Of a stretch of DNA of 30,524 nt, positions 7,318 to 14,622 are shown one piece after another (positions within the stretch are counted from its first letter, which is position 1; each line of letters begins with the position of its first letter). Below the pieces are notes generated by a model. The model was not told the DNA's origin. It did no database searches and was given only the letters and a program-made list of their open reading frames with translations. Source of the stretch: a virus; IMG/VR virus record IMGVR_UViG_3300040806_001441, positions 1-30,524 of that record; one strand, 5' to 3'. The translations under genes and the position numbers were made by a program.

Positions 7318-8481
7318 ATGGGTTTTGATGCACACAAATTTTATCATAAAAATTTTCCTAACAAGGGAATACGATCTAATTTTCCTAGAGATGTAGATTT
7401 AACATTTTTGAAAGATACAGAGTTTCCAACAATTGTTTATACGGGTAATCAAACACTTAAAATATCTAGAATATTAGGTAGCAAATTTGATCAAAAACTT
7501 ATAAGGAGGGTAAGCAAGAAAGGTTTAAAGATTTATCTTTATGAACCTTTATGCTTTTACATAAAAGGCGATACGTACAATAAATCTTTTTATAGTGAAT
7601 TTTCAGTCCATGATGATCTGACATTGATTAGGTCTGAGGAATTAGATAGTATACAAAGATTAATAGACACACATGGATTTTATAATGTAACGGTATACAC
7701 ATGCGATTACAATGTTGAAAAATATTTAGGACCACACTACAATTTTAATATAGAATGCAAGGATCTCTTCCTTTCCGATGTTAAAAATATAGTAAAGAGA
7801 AAGCACAAGCCAAAAAAAATAGAAAAACATTTTTGGTGTGCAATTGGAAGGTACACATATCCTAGGCACTTGATAGTTTCTTATCTTACTAATTTTACAG
7901 GAAACTATACATGGCATTACGAATACGAGGGAGATATTCTTGGGGATGACAGTTGGTTAGAAAAAGAAAAACTAACTGAGAAAATGTGTTCTATGTTAGA
8001 AAACGGAAATAAATTGCTTAATCATAATTACTACAATATTGATACTGAATCAAATTCAAGAGAACTAGTTACATCACTAGAAGGAGTTTACATTCCTAAA
8101 TTAAAAAATGGTATACAGTCAACTAAGTTTTTAGAAAGTTACGATAATTGTTTTGTTGCTGTAGTTGCTGAAACAAGATTTGCTCAACCCACTGCAAATG
8201 TAAGTGAAAAATTACTACATTGCATTTCTTCCAAAACACCCTTTATACTTTTAGCACCTCCACATACTTTAGAATATGTTCGATCATTAGGATTTAAAAC
8301 ATTTTCTAAATTTTGGTCTGAAGAATATGATACAATTGAAGATCCTACACAAAGATTAAAAGAAATATTTACTGTAATTGATAACATAGGATTAATGGAC
8401 CTATCAGAAATTGAACAGATGTATGCAGAGATGGCAGAAATATTAGATTTCAATGTAGAAATATTGAACAACTTAAAATAA
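7318..8481 (+). CDS. Putative glycosyltransferase-like phage protein
   Basis: A 387-residue protein and last gene of the plus-strand cassette. The C-terminal third carries VVAETRF (about residue 283), SEKLLHCISSKTPFILLAPP and then VRSLGFKTF and EEYDTIEDPTQR. Order and spacing resemble the end of the 4283-5233 product and, more distantly, the donor-binding region of GT10-like GT-B enzymes. No DxD motif stands out. The start ATG has GGAG about 11 nt upstream and lies 18 nt after the oxygenase stop, so co-translation with the cassette is likely. The region before residue 160 has no motif I recognise. The call rests on the weak C-terminal signature and on context, so treat the chemistry as unproved. 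Confidence 0.7.
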   Translation: MGFDAHKFYHKNFPNKGIRSNFPRDVDLTFLKDTEFPTIVYTGNQTLKISRILGSKFDQKLIRRVSKKGLKIYLYEPLCFYIKGDTYNKSFYSEFSVHDDLTLIRSEELDSIQRLIDTHGFYNVTVYTCDYNVEKYLGPHYNFNIECKDLFLSDVKNIVKRKHKPKKIEKHFWCAIGRYTYPRHLIVSYLTNFTGNYTWHYEYEGDILGDDSWLEKEKLTEKMCSMLENGNKLLNHNYYNIDTESNSRELVTSLEGVYIPKLKNGIQSTKFLESYDNCFVAVVAETRFAQPTANVSEKLLHCISSKTPFILLAPPHTLEYVRSLGFKTFSKFWSEEYDTIEDPTQRLKEIFTVIDNIGLMDLSEIEQMYAEMAEILDFNVEILNNLK

Positions 8482-8501
8482 CTCCATAACCACAAATAAA
8501 C

Positions 8502-8530
8502 TTGACAGCCGCGTTTAAGGTGTATATAAT
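8502..8530 (+). promoter_or_regulatory. Consensus sigma70-type promoter for the histone-like/ThyX operon
   Basis: TTGACA, 17-bp spacer, TATAAT: a perfect match with ideal spacing. Predicted start is near 8537. The first gene begins at 8576. Confidence 0.85.
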
Positions 8531-8535
8531 AGTGT
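8502..8535 (+). repeat. 34-bp direct repeat, right copy, bracketing the sugar cassette
   Basis: Partner of 4243-4276 with 28 of 34 identical bases in the same orientation. This copy is an intact promoter; the left copy has decayed at the -10 hexamer. Confidence 0.7.
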
Positions 8536-8575
8536 TGTGTTTAAATACACGACATTAATAATGGAGAAAAATACA

Positions 8576-8770
8576 ATGTCACAAACAGATACGATTAAAA
8601 CGGCAATGGAAGCATTCCTTGCTGAAGATGAGAAATTCGAAGCAGGTAATGGTGCTGCCGGAACCCGTGCTAGAAAGGCACTACAGGAAATGGCAAAAGC
8701 AATCAAGGCAAGACGTAATGAAATTACCGAAACCAAGAATGCTCGTAAAGCAGAGAAAATGGGTGACTAA
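8576..8770 (+). CDS. Small basic histone-H1-like phage protein
   Basis: A 64-residue protein. The segment GNGAAGTRARKALQEMAKA (about residues 24-42), followed by IKARRNEI, matches the AGTRARK pattern of bacterial and phage histone-H1/Hc1-like proteins that bind DNA nonspecifically. The C-terminus is lysine- and arginine-rich. The start was taken at 8576 because GGAG lies 9 nt upstream; in-frame ATGs at 8561 and 8537 lie at or near the predicted transcript start. It is first in the operon from the strongest promoter of the window, which suggests abundant early expression, possibly for host or phage DNA organisation. Function is inferred from this motif only. Confidence 0.8.
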   Translation: MSQTDTIKTAMEAFLAEDEKFEAGNGAAGTRARKALQEMAKAIKARRNEITETKNARKAEKMGD

Positions 8771-9136
8771 ATGGATGACGACAAGCCTTACTCAATAACG
8801 CTTGATCCAAGTTATTCCTATAGTGGTAGTGCTGCAACAACAAGCACTATCACTATAGGCAACGACTATATGGACTCAGGAACTTTTACCATTGATACAT
8901 CCAGTATGTCAAATGAGTATGATCATGGCAATTGGGGCAATGATATTACAGTCCCCGCAGAAGGTGATATCAAGATAGGTAATAGGAGCCTAAAGACATT
9001 CATGGACACTATGGAAAAGCGTATGGCAATCCTACAACCGGATCCCGCCAAACTAGAAAAATTTGAAGCACTTAAAAAGGCATACGAACACTACAAGCAT
9101 TTAGAAAGTTTATGCGAACTAGATGAGGATCAATAA
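8771..9136 (+). CDS. Conserved phage protein of unknown function
   Basis: A 121-residue protein starting directly after the preceding stop (TAAATG). The first 50 residues are Ser/Thr/Gly-rich and probably unstructured. The rest (EGDIKIGNRSLKTFMDTMEK, then ILQPDPAKLEKFEALKKAY) predicts a charged helix or coiled coil. The 'GD.k.g..slk.fm...e.rlailqpnp' pattern occurs in many marine T4-like phages without assigned function, as far as I recall. It sits between the histone-like gene and ThyX in the same operon. It could be a small structural or scaffold-associated protein; nothing decides this. Confidence 0.75.
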   Translation: MDDDKPYSITLDPSYSYSGSAATTSTITIGNDYMDSGTFTIDTSSMSNEYDHGNWGNDITVPAEGDIKIGNRSLKTFMDTMEKRMAILQPDPAKLEKFEALKKAYEHYKHLESLCELDEDQ

Positions 9137-9137
9137 C

Positions 9138-9794
9138 ATGCAAGTTAAATTAATTTCCTACAGTAAGGCACCGGACGAACTGGGACTGGACGACTGCCAG
9201 GAACTAATCGCCTACTGTGCAAGGGTATCAAACCCTAGTAACCAAATGAATTCAGAAACATCAGAAAAACTGATCAAGTATCTAATCAAACACGCACACT
9301 GGAGCCCACTTGAGATGGTGAGTGCTTGTTTAGAAATTAACACCACACGTGATATTGCACATCAAATTGTGCGGCATCGCAGTTTTAGTTTCCAGGAATT
9401 CAGTCAGCGGTATGCTAATCCAGACGAACAAGGCGACATGTTTGAATACAGTGAAGCACGTTTACAGGACGAAAAGAACAGACAAAATTCAATTGATGTA
9501 AATGATGATAAATTACAACTTGATTGGTTACACGCACAAATGCGTATTGCACACTTGGCTAAGAAAGAATACGATTGGGCAATTAAAAAAGGTATTGCTA
9601 AAGAACAAGCACGTAAAGTATTACCAGAAGGTATTACAAAGACACGACTATACATGAACGGAACATTGCGTAGTTGGATTCACTACATTGAGCTGCGTGG
9701 AGCAAACGGAACACAGAAAGAACACATGGATATTGCACATGCCTGTGCAAGAGTAATAGCGGATATATTCCCACTAGCAGAAGACTTAGTCTAA
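9138..9794 (+). CDS. thyX: Flavin-dependent thymidylate synthase ThyX
   Basis: A 218-residue ThyX, close to the usual 215-250. The diagnostic motif RHRSFSFQEFSQRY (residues 79-92) matches RHRxxSxxExSxR. HWSPLEM (residues 54-60) and the C-terminal RSWIHYIELRG fit the family's FAD and dUMP sites. The enzyme methylates dUMP to dTMP using methylene-tetrahydrofolate and FADH2, supporting phage DNA synthesis in the cytoplasm. The start at 9138 has GAGGAT about 8 nt upstream and begins at MQVKLISY, the family's usual N-terminus; the frame extends to 9123 but without better support. It is part of the operon driven from 8502. ThyX is common in marine T4-like phages. Confidence 0.97.
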   Translation: MQVKLISYSKAPDELGLDDCQELIAYCARVSNPSNQMNSETSEKLIKYLIKHAHWSPLEMVSACLEINTTRDIAHQIVRHRSFSFQEFSQRYANPDEQGDMFEYSEARLQDEKNRQNSIDVNDDKLQLDWLHAQMRIAHLAKKEYDWAIKKGIAKEQARKVLPEGITKTRLYMNGTLRSWIHYIELRGANGTQKEHMDIAHACARVIADIFPLAEDLV

Positions 9795-9803
9795 GGAGAC
9801 TAA

Positions 9804-10196
9804 ATGAAGATAGGATTATCACTCAGTAGGTGCCTTCGTGACGTATGGGAAGGCAGGGTCGAGGAGAACGAAGTTCTCGTTATCATCTCTCGCACAGATA
9901 TCGATCCACACAATGATGCACACTGGAACAATATATGGGAAGGATACCTATACGGTGGCATGAGCAATCCAGAATGGGCAGGCATGGAAGAACAAGAGGA
10001 AGGCATGCGAAAATTACTGTGCGAAATGTATGATGATGGTAAGATACATCAACCTCGACAGTTTAAGGCACATCCTGCTAGGCTTCCTTACTATTGGCTG
10101 GAATGTTTTATACCAGACAACGAAGCATCATCAGCAGTAAAGGCAGCCTGGGATCAATACAAGGTAATTGCAGGACTAAGTGGAGTAAGGGTATGA
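9804..10196 (+). CDS. Conserved phage protein of unknown function
   Basis: A 130-residue protein preceded by AAGGAG 5 nt from its ATG. Features include IISRTDIDPHNDAHWNNIWEG near residues 28-48 and NPEWAG near 55, with many Trp and acidic residues. No catalytic motif is recognised. It follows ThyX by 9 nt, and its stop overlaps the next start (ATGA), so it is an operon member. The composition suggests a small soluble cytosolic protein. Confidence 0.72.
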   Translation: MKIGLSLSRCLRDVWEGRVEENEVLVIISRTDIDPHNDAHWNNIWEGYLYGGMSNPEWAGMEEQEEGMRKLLCEMYDDGKIHQPRQFKAHPARLPYYWLECFIPDNEASSAVKAAWDQYKVIAGLSGVRV

Positions 10197-10513
10197 TTAC
10201 CTACAGCACCAACTGGATGGGACCAGTTAATCTTCACTGGTATGAAGAGCGCGGACTACTTGAAGCCGATGGTGTAACTCCAACTATTCGATACTCTGCT
10301 GGACGCATTGACATCCGCGATGACAGCAAATCGGGTTATGACGGATGGGACGAATACAGCGTTGCACCCATGCACGGGGAAGACTGGAATGCACTAAGCG
10401 ACTACCTGTGGGACTTGACAACCGAAGAACTCTTATCATATAATACACTTATAGAGCAGTTTGAAACACACTACGGAAAAAGGATAAGGTGGGCAGATGA
10501 CACTACCAATTGA
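10193..10513 (+). CDS. Small acidic phage protein of unknown function
   Basis: A 106-residue protein. The ATG at 10193 overlaps the previous stop and follows GGAGTAAGG, so it is preferred over the longer open frame that begins at 10094. It is rich in Trp, Tyr and Asp (GYDGWDEYSVAPMHGEDWNA) and ends in a TLIEQFETHYGKRIRW helix. No family is recognised. A TTGACA/TATAAT pair lies inside it (10415-10444) and may feed the next two genes. It overlaps the downstream gene by 17 nt. Confidence 0.7.
   Translation: MITYSTNWMGPVNLHWYEERGLLEADGVTPTIRYSAGRIDIRDDSKSGYDGWDEYSVAPMHGEDWNALSDYLWDLTTEELLSYNTLIEQFETHYGKRIRWADDTTN
10415..10444 (+). promoter_or_regulatory. Internal sigma70-type promoter
   Basis: TTGACA and TATAAT, both perfect, with an 18-bp spacer. 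It lies inside the 10193-10513 gene and upstream of 10497 and 10684. Confidence 0.55.
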
Positions 10514-10694
10514 AAGAACACATGCGGTATTGAATGTAGAACGATTCCTAATGGACTTGCGAGATCCTAAGAAGTATCCGCGGGTGCCACGAGCAGTTAG
10601 ACAAGAAGCAGGTAGGTTGTTAAGGCACTACCCTTCGCAATATCATATGGCATACATTAAGGAAAGTTTCGAAGAGGTAGATTATGAAAGTTAG
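10497..10694 (+). CDS. BPSL0761-like small protein
   Basis: A 65-residue protein whose start (PIERTHAVLNVERFLMDL) and middle (VPRAVRQEAGRLLRHYPS) resemble a widespread small family, often named BPSL0761, of unknown function in proteobacteria and phages. AAGG lies about 7 nt before the ATG. It overlaps the preceding gene by 17 nt and the next by 11 nt. Two amphipathic helices are likely. The family match is from memory; no function is known. Confidence 0.7.
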   Translation: MTLPIERTHAVLNVERFLMDLRDPKKYPRVPRAVRQEAGRLLRHYPSQYHMAYIKESFEEVDYES

Positions 10695-11265
10695 TATTGG
10701 ACCATATCCCAACAGATGGATGAGCAACATTCATACACGCTACATGAACAAGAAGTATGGTTACGTAGATTGGCCCACGGAATACACACGATTTGAACGA
10801 TTCCTTGAAAAGTTTGAGGATCTTATGCAGACTATCTACAACTGCACCATTAATCTATTCCTTGATCGCAGAGAACGAAAGGTCAAGATACACATTGATC
10901 GTTGGGATACCTGGAGCATGGATCACACACTTGCACACATTATTTTACCAATGCTCAAACAACTAAAGGCTACCACGCACGGTGCTCCTTGGGTAGCAGT
11001 AACAGATGTTCCCAAGGAACTGCGTCCTACCAAGAAGCAACTAATGGATTATCAAAAGGACGGAACCACTGATCCTAAGTTCTTTGAACGCTGGAACTGG
11101 GTCTTGGACGAAATGATTTATGCGTTTGACTGTAAGACAAACAAGGATGATGTGTATATGCGCTTTGATATTAAAACACAACGAGAAGCAATAGATGCCG
11201 AACAGGAAAGAATATCAAATGGTTTCCGTTTGTTTGGCAGATACTATGAGAATCTGTGGGATTAA
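10684..11265 (+). CDS. Conserved T4-like marine phage protein of unknown function
   Basis: A 193-residue protein with the segments KVKIHIDRWDTWSMDHTLAH (about residues 66-85), ATTHGAPWVAVTDVP, WNWVLDEMIYAFD and, at the C-terminus, ISNGFRLFGRYYENLWD. I recall this pattern (RIDRYDTWSMDHTLA ... LKATKHGSP ... ERISNGFRLFGKYY) as common in T4-like cyano- and pelagiphages without known function. GAGG lies about 6 nt before the ATG, and the start overlaps the previous gene by 11 nt. It is last in the run started at 8502. The invariant Trp, His and Asp residues suggest a nucleic-acid or protein-binding role, which is inference. Confidence 0.8.
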   Translation: MKVSIGPYPNRWMSNIHTRYMNKKYGYVDWPTEYTRFERFLEKFEDLMQTIYNCTINLFLDRRERKVKIHIDRWDTWSMDHTLAHIILPMLKQLKATTHGAPWVAVTDVPKELRPTKKQLMDYQKDGTTDPKFFERWNWVLDEMIYAFDCKTNKDDVYMRFDIKTQREAIDAEQERISNGFRLFGRYYENLWD

Positions 11266-11286
11266 TTCTTTTTGATAACTTTTTTC

Positions 11287-11315
11287 TTGACAAATGATAT
11301 ATATCATCATATACT
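11287..11315 (+). promoter_or_regulatory. Sigma70-type promoter upstream of the TTG-start gene
   Basis: TTGACA, 17-bp spacer, TATACT. Predicted start near 11322, followed by AAGGAG at 11329-11334 and the TTG start at 11345. Confidence 0.75.
11294..11307. promoter_or_regulatory. Perfect palindrome in promoter spacer, possible operator
   Basis: ATGATATATATCAT is a 14-bp perfect palindrome exactly between the -35 and -10 hexamers. A dimeric repressor bound there would block RNA polymerase. AT-richness makes a chance palindrome plausible. Confidence 0.4.
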
Positions 11316-11344
11316 TTATTTTTTGTTGAAGGAGCAAACTGAAA

Positions 11345-12619
11345 TTGGCCACTAGAAAAAAAGCAAGGGGAACACCTAACATTAGACGTGGGGCGAAACT
11401 AAAGGCACCTGAATGGACCGGTTGGGAAGACTGGACCGGTGAACAGTTTCATCGCCACAAGATGCACACACATCGTTGGTATTACGACAACTATCAATCC
11501 GCCGATCTAATGCCTGCTGTATGGGTATGGATGGAAAACAACAATTACAGTGCGGATGATATTAAGAAATGCAAGGCTGCACCTTCGTATGAAATTAGTT
11601 CAACTGCTGGAATACTGTGTAATTTAATGAACGACGGTATGCCTGACTATAACAAAAAGCATGATGAATATTGGCAATCATTGCCCGGGACCATGGGAGT
11701 AACCAAACCCAATTCAGAATTTATCAAATCAAGAATAGAAATTGCCCTTACTAGTGGGAAGCGAGTCGTTGAAGAAAAGCAGCAGGAAGAAGAAAAAGTC
11801 AAAGTGATGGAAAAATACGTTCCGTCCATTCAACAGAGAATGCGTGAACAGGCTAATTCAATGAGCGAATTCATCGAACAAGCATTTGACGACTTTTGTG
11901 ACGGTAAGATAACAGACTTTAAGGGTGTTGAAATTACCAAAAAACTAAGAGCATCTGGATGTAAACAACCACATGCTAGATTGGTTGCTGGAGATTATCT
12001 TCCATTGCTTGAAGAATATAAACAATTGATGAATCCTCCTAGCACTGCTAAGATGTCCGAGCAAGAAAAGGATTATGCACAGCAGTTAAAGGAAGGTTAT
12101 GCACACTACGACAAGAAACAGATTAAGAAACTACACGATTTTATTATTTCAGTAGTTTCTGCATGTGATGCAATAATTGCGGAAAGCAAGGCAAATAGAA
12201 AGCCCCGTAAAGTATCAGCAAAATCTCCTGAAAAAGTTGTTGCTAAATTAAAATACAAGATTTCCGATGAGAAATATGCAATTTCTAGTATTGCTCCTGC
12301 AAAACTAGTGGGTGCAAACTGCTTGGTAGTGTTTAATAGCAAAACTAGAAAGTTAGGCATCTACTATACGAGCATGGAGGATCCAACGGGCGTGGGTAGA
12401 GAAGGTAGTGGACTTAATGTTAAGGGAACCACATTGATTCGCTTTGATGAAAAGAACAGCGTATCATACACACTTAGAAAACCCATGGAACAATTGCAGG
12501 AAGTAAAAGCACTAAACACACGCAAAAAGTTTGAAAATTGGATTTCAAAACTAACGACTACTCCGGTTAAGATGAACGGAAGAATTAACCCAGAAACTGT
12601 ACTAGTACACACATATTAG
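11345..12619 (+). CDS. Conserved phage protein of unknown function, TTG start
   Basis: A 424-residue protein. It starts at TTG (11345) because AAGGAG lies 10 nt upstream and no ATG is better placed. The N-terminus is basic (TRKKARGTPNIRRGAKLK) and is followed by WTGWEDWTGEQFHRHKMHTH. Residues 145-210 hold a charged coiled-coil stretch. The C-terminal third (KLKYKISDEKYAISS, TRKLGIYYTSMEDP) looks beta-rich. I recognise no enzyme motif. The promoter with a palindrome (11287-11315) makes it a separately controlled single gene. The basic ends and coiled coil would fit a DNA-associated or virion-internal protein, but this is a guess. Confidence 0.8.
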   Translation: MATRKKARGTPNIRRGAKLKAPEWTGWEDWTGEQFHRHKMHTHRWYYDNYQSADLMPAVWVWMENNNYSADDIKKCKAAPSYEISSTAGILCNLMNDGMPDYNKKHDEYWQSLPGTMGVTKPNSEFIKSRIEIALTSGKRVVEEKQQEEEKVKVMEKYVPSIQQRMREQANSMSEFIEQAFDDFCDGKITDFKGVEITKKLRASGCKQPHARLVAGDYLPLLEEYKQLMNPPSTAKMSEQEKDYAQQLKEGYAHYDKKQIKKLHDFIISVVSACDAIIAESKANRKPRKVSAKSPEKVVAKLKYKISDEKYAISSIAPAKLVGANCLVVFNSKTRKLGIYYTSMEDPTGVGREGSGLNVKGTTLIRFDEKNSVSYTLRKPMEQLQEVKALNTRKKFENWISKLTTTPVKMNGRINPETVLVHTY

Positions 12620-12645
12620 TTCTTTCTGATTCGTTTTTGTTTTCG

Positions 12646-12652
12646 ATAAATA
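12646..12652 (+). promoter_or_regulatory. Late-type promoter, near-leaderless
   Basis: GATAAATA ends at 12652, 7 nt before the ATG at 12660. T4 late geometry predicts +1 near 12658, so the leader would be about 2 nt. Confidence 0.6.
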
Positions 12653-12659
12653 CATTGTC

Positions 12660-13772
12660 ATGAACAATAACAACATAGATCAAGCACTTTCAGCACTGGG
12701 TGATGCCTTAAAAGGACAGGAACCAGAAGTCAACCCATTACAATTGATTTCTCAATTTCCTGATAGGTCCTTAAGTGGCAATCTCGTAAACGGTGGCAAG
12801 ATACTAAATTTTGAAAGTGCAGGTATCAAAGATACTGCAACAAGCACAAAAATTACAATCAATAACGACAGGGTAATTATAGATACCCTAGCAACTAATA
12901 CCATTTCAAATTCCTTGGGTATTTTAGGGGATCTCAATGTTGACGGTGTTATTAGAGTTGGAACTTTAGAAGTAGAACATCTAGTAACAAATCTTGATCA
13001 AGACTATCATAGAAATAAACCAGTTAAGTATACTGGCGATCTCAACGGTAAGGGAATTTTATGGGCTGGACAAGACTATACCAAGCAGTTTGTTTATCAA
13101 ACTGATAAAATTTTTAGTTCTGAATCTATCAACATTGCGAGAGGAAAGAATATATCAATCAACGATGTTACAGTAATCGACGGAGAGTCTATAGGATCTT
13201 CAGTTGTAAGAAGTAACTTAAGACAAGTTGGTGCTTTGCAAGGACTAGTAGTTAACGGATCAGTAAGTGTTAACAACTATATGATTTACGATGCAAATAC
13301 AGATAGGTTAGGTCTTGGAACTGATCAACCAAATGCTGCTCTAAGTGTTGCAGAGGATGGAGTTGAAATTATTGTTGGCACTGCTGACTCTACAAGAGGT
13401 GTCATTGGAACATTTGGCAGTCATGCACTTGATATCGTAACTGATAATTCTTCAAGAATTAATGTTGGAACAAATGGCGATGTTCTAATTGGCAATCGAC
13501 AAAGTTCACCAATACAAGCAAGCATACACGGAAAATTATCTGTTAAGGTAAACATGCCAGATCCTGAAGTTGATTTACATGTAAATGGTGCTGTTAAATT
13601 TAATAATAAACTACAAACACATGGAACAACATATCCAAACGTTGGCGAATTTAACAAAGGAGATATTGTTTGGAATTCGGAACCACAACTTGGCTCATAT
13701 GCTGGGTGGATCTGCGTAAGAGCTGGTAATCCAGGAACGTGGGAACCGTTCGGAAAAATTGGAAATCAATAA
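12660..13772 (+). CDS. Tail-fibre-type virion structural protein, paralog 1
   Basis: A 370-residue beta-rich protein. Residues 129-370 are clearly homologous to the next gene product: GKGILWAGQDYTKQFV, INIARGKNISIN, SSVVRSNLRQVG, DRLGLGT then PNAALSV, LHVNG and AGNPGTWEPFG. The DRLGxGT...PNAALSV and C-terminal 'GWICVRAGNPGTWEPFG' patterns are typical of tail fibres and other trimeric structural proteins of phages. Residues 30-115 form an extra N-terminal beta region missing in the paralog. It is the first late gene after 12646. Its stop TAA shares its last A with the ATG of the paralog. Confidence 0.8.
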   Translation: MNNNNIDQALSALGDALKGQEPEVNPLQLISQFPDRSLSGNLVNGGKILNFESAGIKDTATSTKITINNDRVIIDTLATNTISNSLGILGDLNVDGVIRVGTLEVEHLVTNLDQDYHRNKPVKYTGDLNGKGILWAGQDYTKQFVYQTDKIFSSESINIARGKNISINDVTVIDGESIGSSVVRSNLRQVGALQGLVVNGSVSVNNYMIYDANTDRLGLGTDQPNAALSVAEDGVEIIVGTADSTRGVIGTFGSHALDIVTDNSSRINVGTNGDVLIGNRQSSPIQASIHGKLSVKVNMPDPEVDLHVNGAVKFNNKLQTHGTTYPNVGEFNKGDIVWNSEPQLGSYAGWICVRAGNPGTWEPFGKIGNQ

Positions 13773-14617
13773 TGACTGAAAGAACAGATCAAGAAAGATT
13801 AAAAACATTAGCAGACGCACTGTTAGACGTAGTAGGCGAGCGAGAACTTGAACCTGCGGATAGTATTCAGCATCTCAAGTTTAAGGATCCTATTAATGGC
13901 AAAGGTCTTCTATGGCAAGGTAGAGATTACACTAAACAATTTGTTTTTCAAGATAGCAAACTATTTTCATCCGAAACTATTAATATTGCTAGAGACAAGA
14001 ATATTTCGATTAACAATATTAAAGTTTTAGATCAAACCGAATTAGGTTCAAGTGTAGTTAGAAGTAATTTAAGAGAAGTGGGACAACTTAATGGGTTGGT
14101 TGTTAATGGCGGGTTCCGCGTCAATAATTTTTTGGTATTCGATCATAATAGTGATAGACTTGGTATAGGTACCGAAGAACCTAACGCAGCATTAAGCATA
14201 GTTGACGATGCTGTAGAAATAGTATTAGGAGCCAAGGACCATAGTAATGCAGCCATTGGAACATATAATAATAGTGACTTACACCTAGTAACTGGAAATC
14301 AAACTAGAATTACTATTGGTGCTGATGGTAATATTCAGTTAGGCAGTGTAACAGATGGCGAATCTAAAATACAAGTACACGGAAGTATAGGTGTTAACGT
14401 AACCAGTATTGATCCGAGATCAAAACTGCATGTTAACGGATCAATTAAATTTAATGACAATCTTCATTTAACAGGTGTTGAAGCACCATCCGGCGGAAGT
14501 TTTACCTTGGGAGATATAGTTTGGAACTCAAACCCCCAACCTGGAAATTTTGTTGGATGGGTTTGTGTTAAAGCAGGTAATCCTGGAGTGTGGGCGACAT
14601 TCGGCGAAATTAGGTAA
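13772..14617 (+). CDS. Tail-fibre-type virion structural protein, paralog 2
   Basis: A 281-residue protein whose residues 41-281 align with residues 129-370 of the preceding product (GKGLLWQGRDYTKQFVF, SSVVRSNLREVG, DRLGIGTEEPNAALSI, AGNPGVWATFG). It lacks the 80-residue N-terminal beta region and has instead a short helical head (TDQERLKTLADALLDV). The start at 13772 is coupled to the upstream stop (TAATG); the frame extends to 13739 inside the paralog. Tandem duplication followed by divergence is likely. The two proteins could form heteromeric or alternative fibre parts. Confidence 0.8.
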   Translation: MTERTDQERLKTLADALLDVVGERELEPADSIQHLKFKDPINGKGLLWQGRDYTKQFVFQDSKLFSSETINIARDKNISINNIKVLDQTELGSSVVRSNLREVGQLNGLVVNGGFRVNNFLVFDHNSDRLGIGTEEPNAALSIVDDAVEIVLGAKDHSNAAIGTYNNSDLHLVTGNQTRITIGADGNIQLGSVTDGESKIQVHGSIGVNVTSIDPRSKLHVNGSIKFNDNLHLTGVEAPSGGSFTLGDIVWNSNPQPGNFVGWVCVKAGNPGVWATFGEIR

Positions 14618-14622
14618 CCGTT

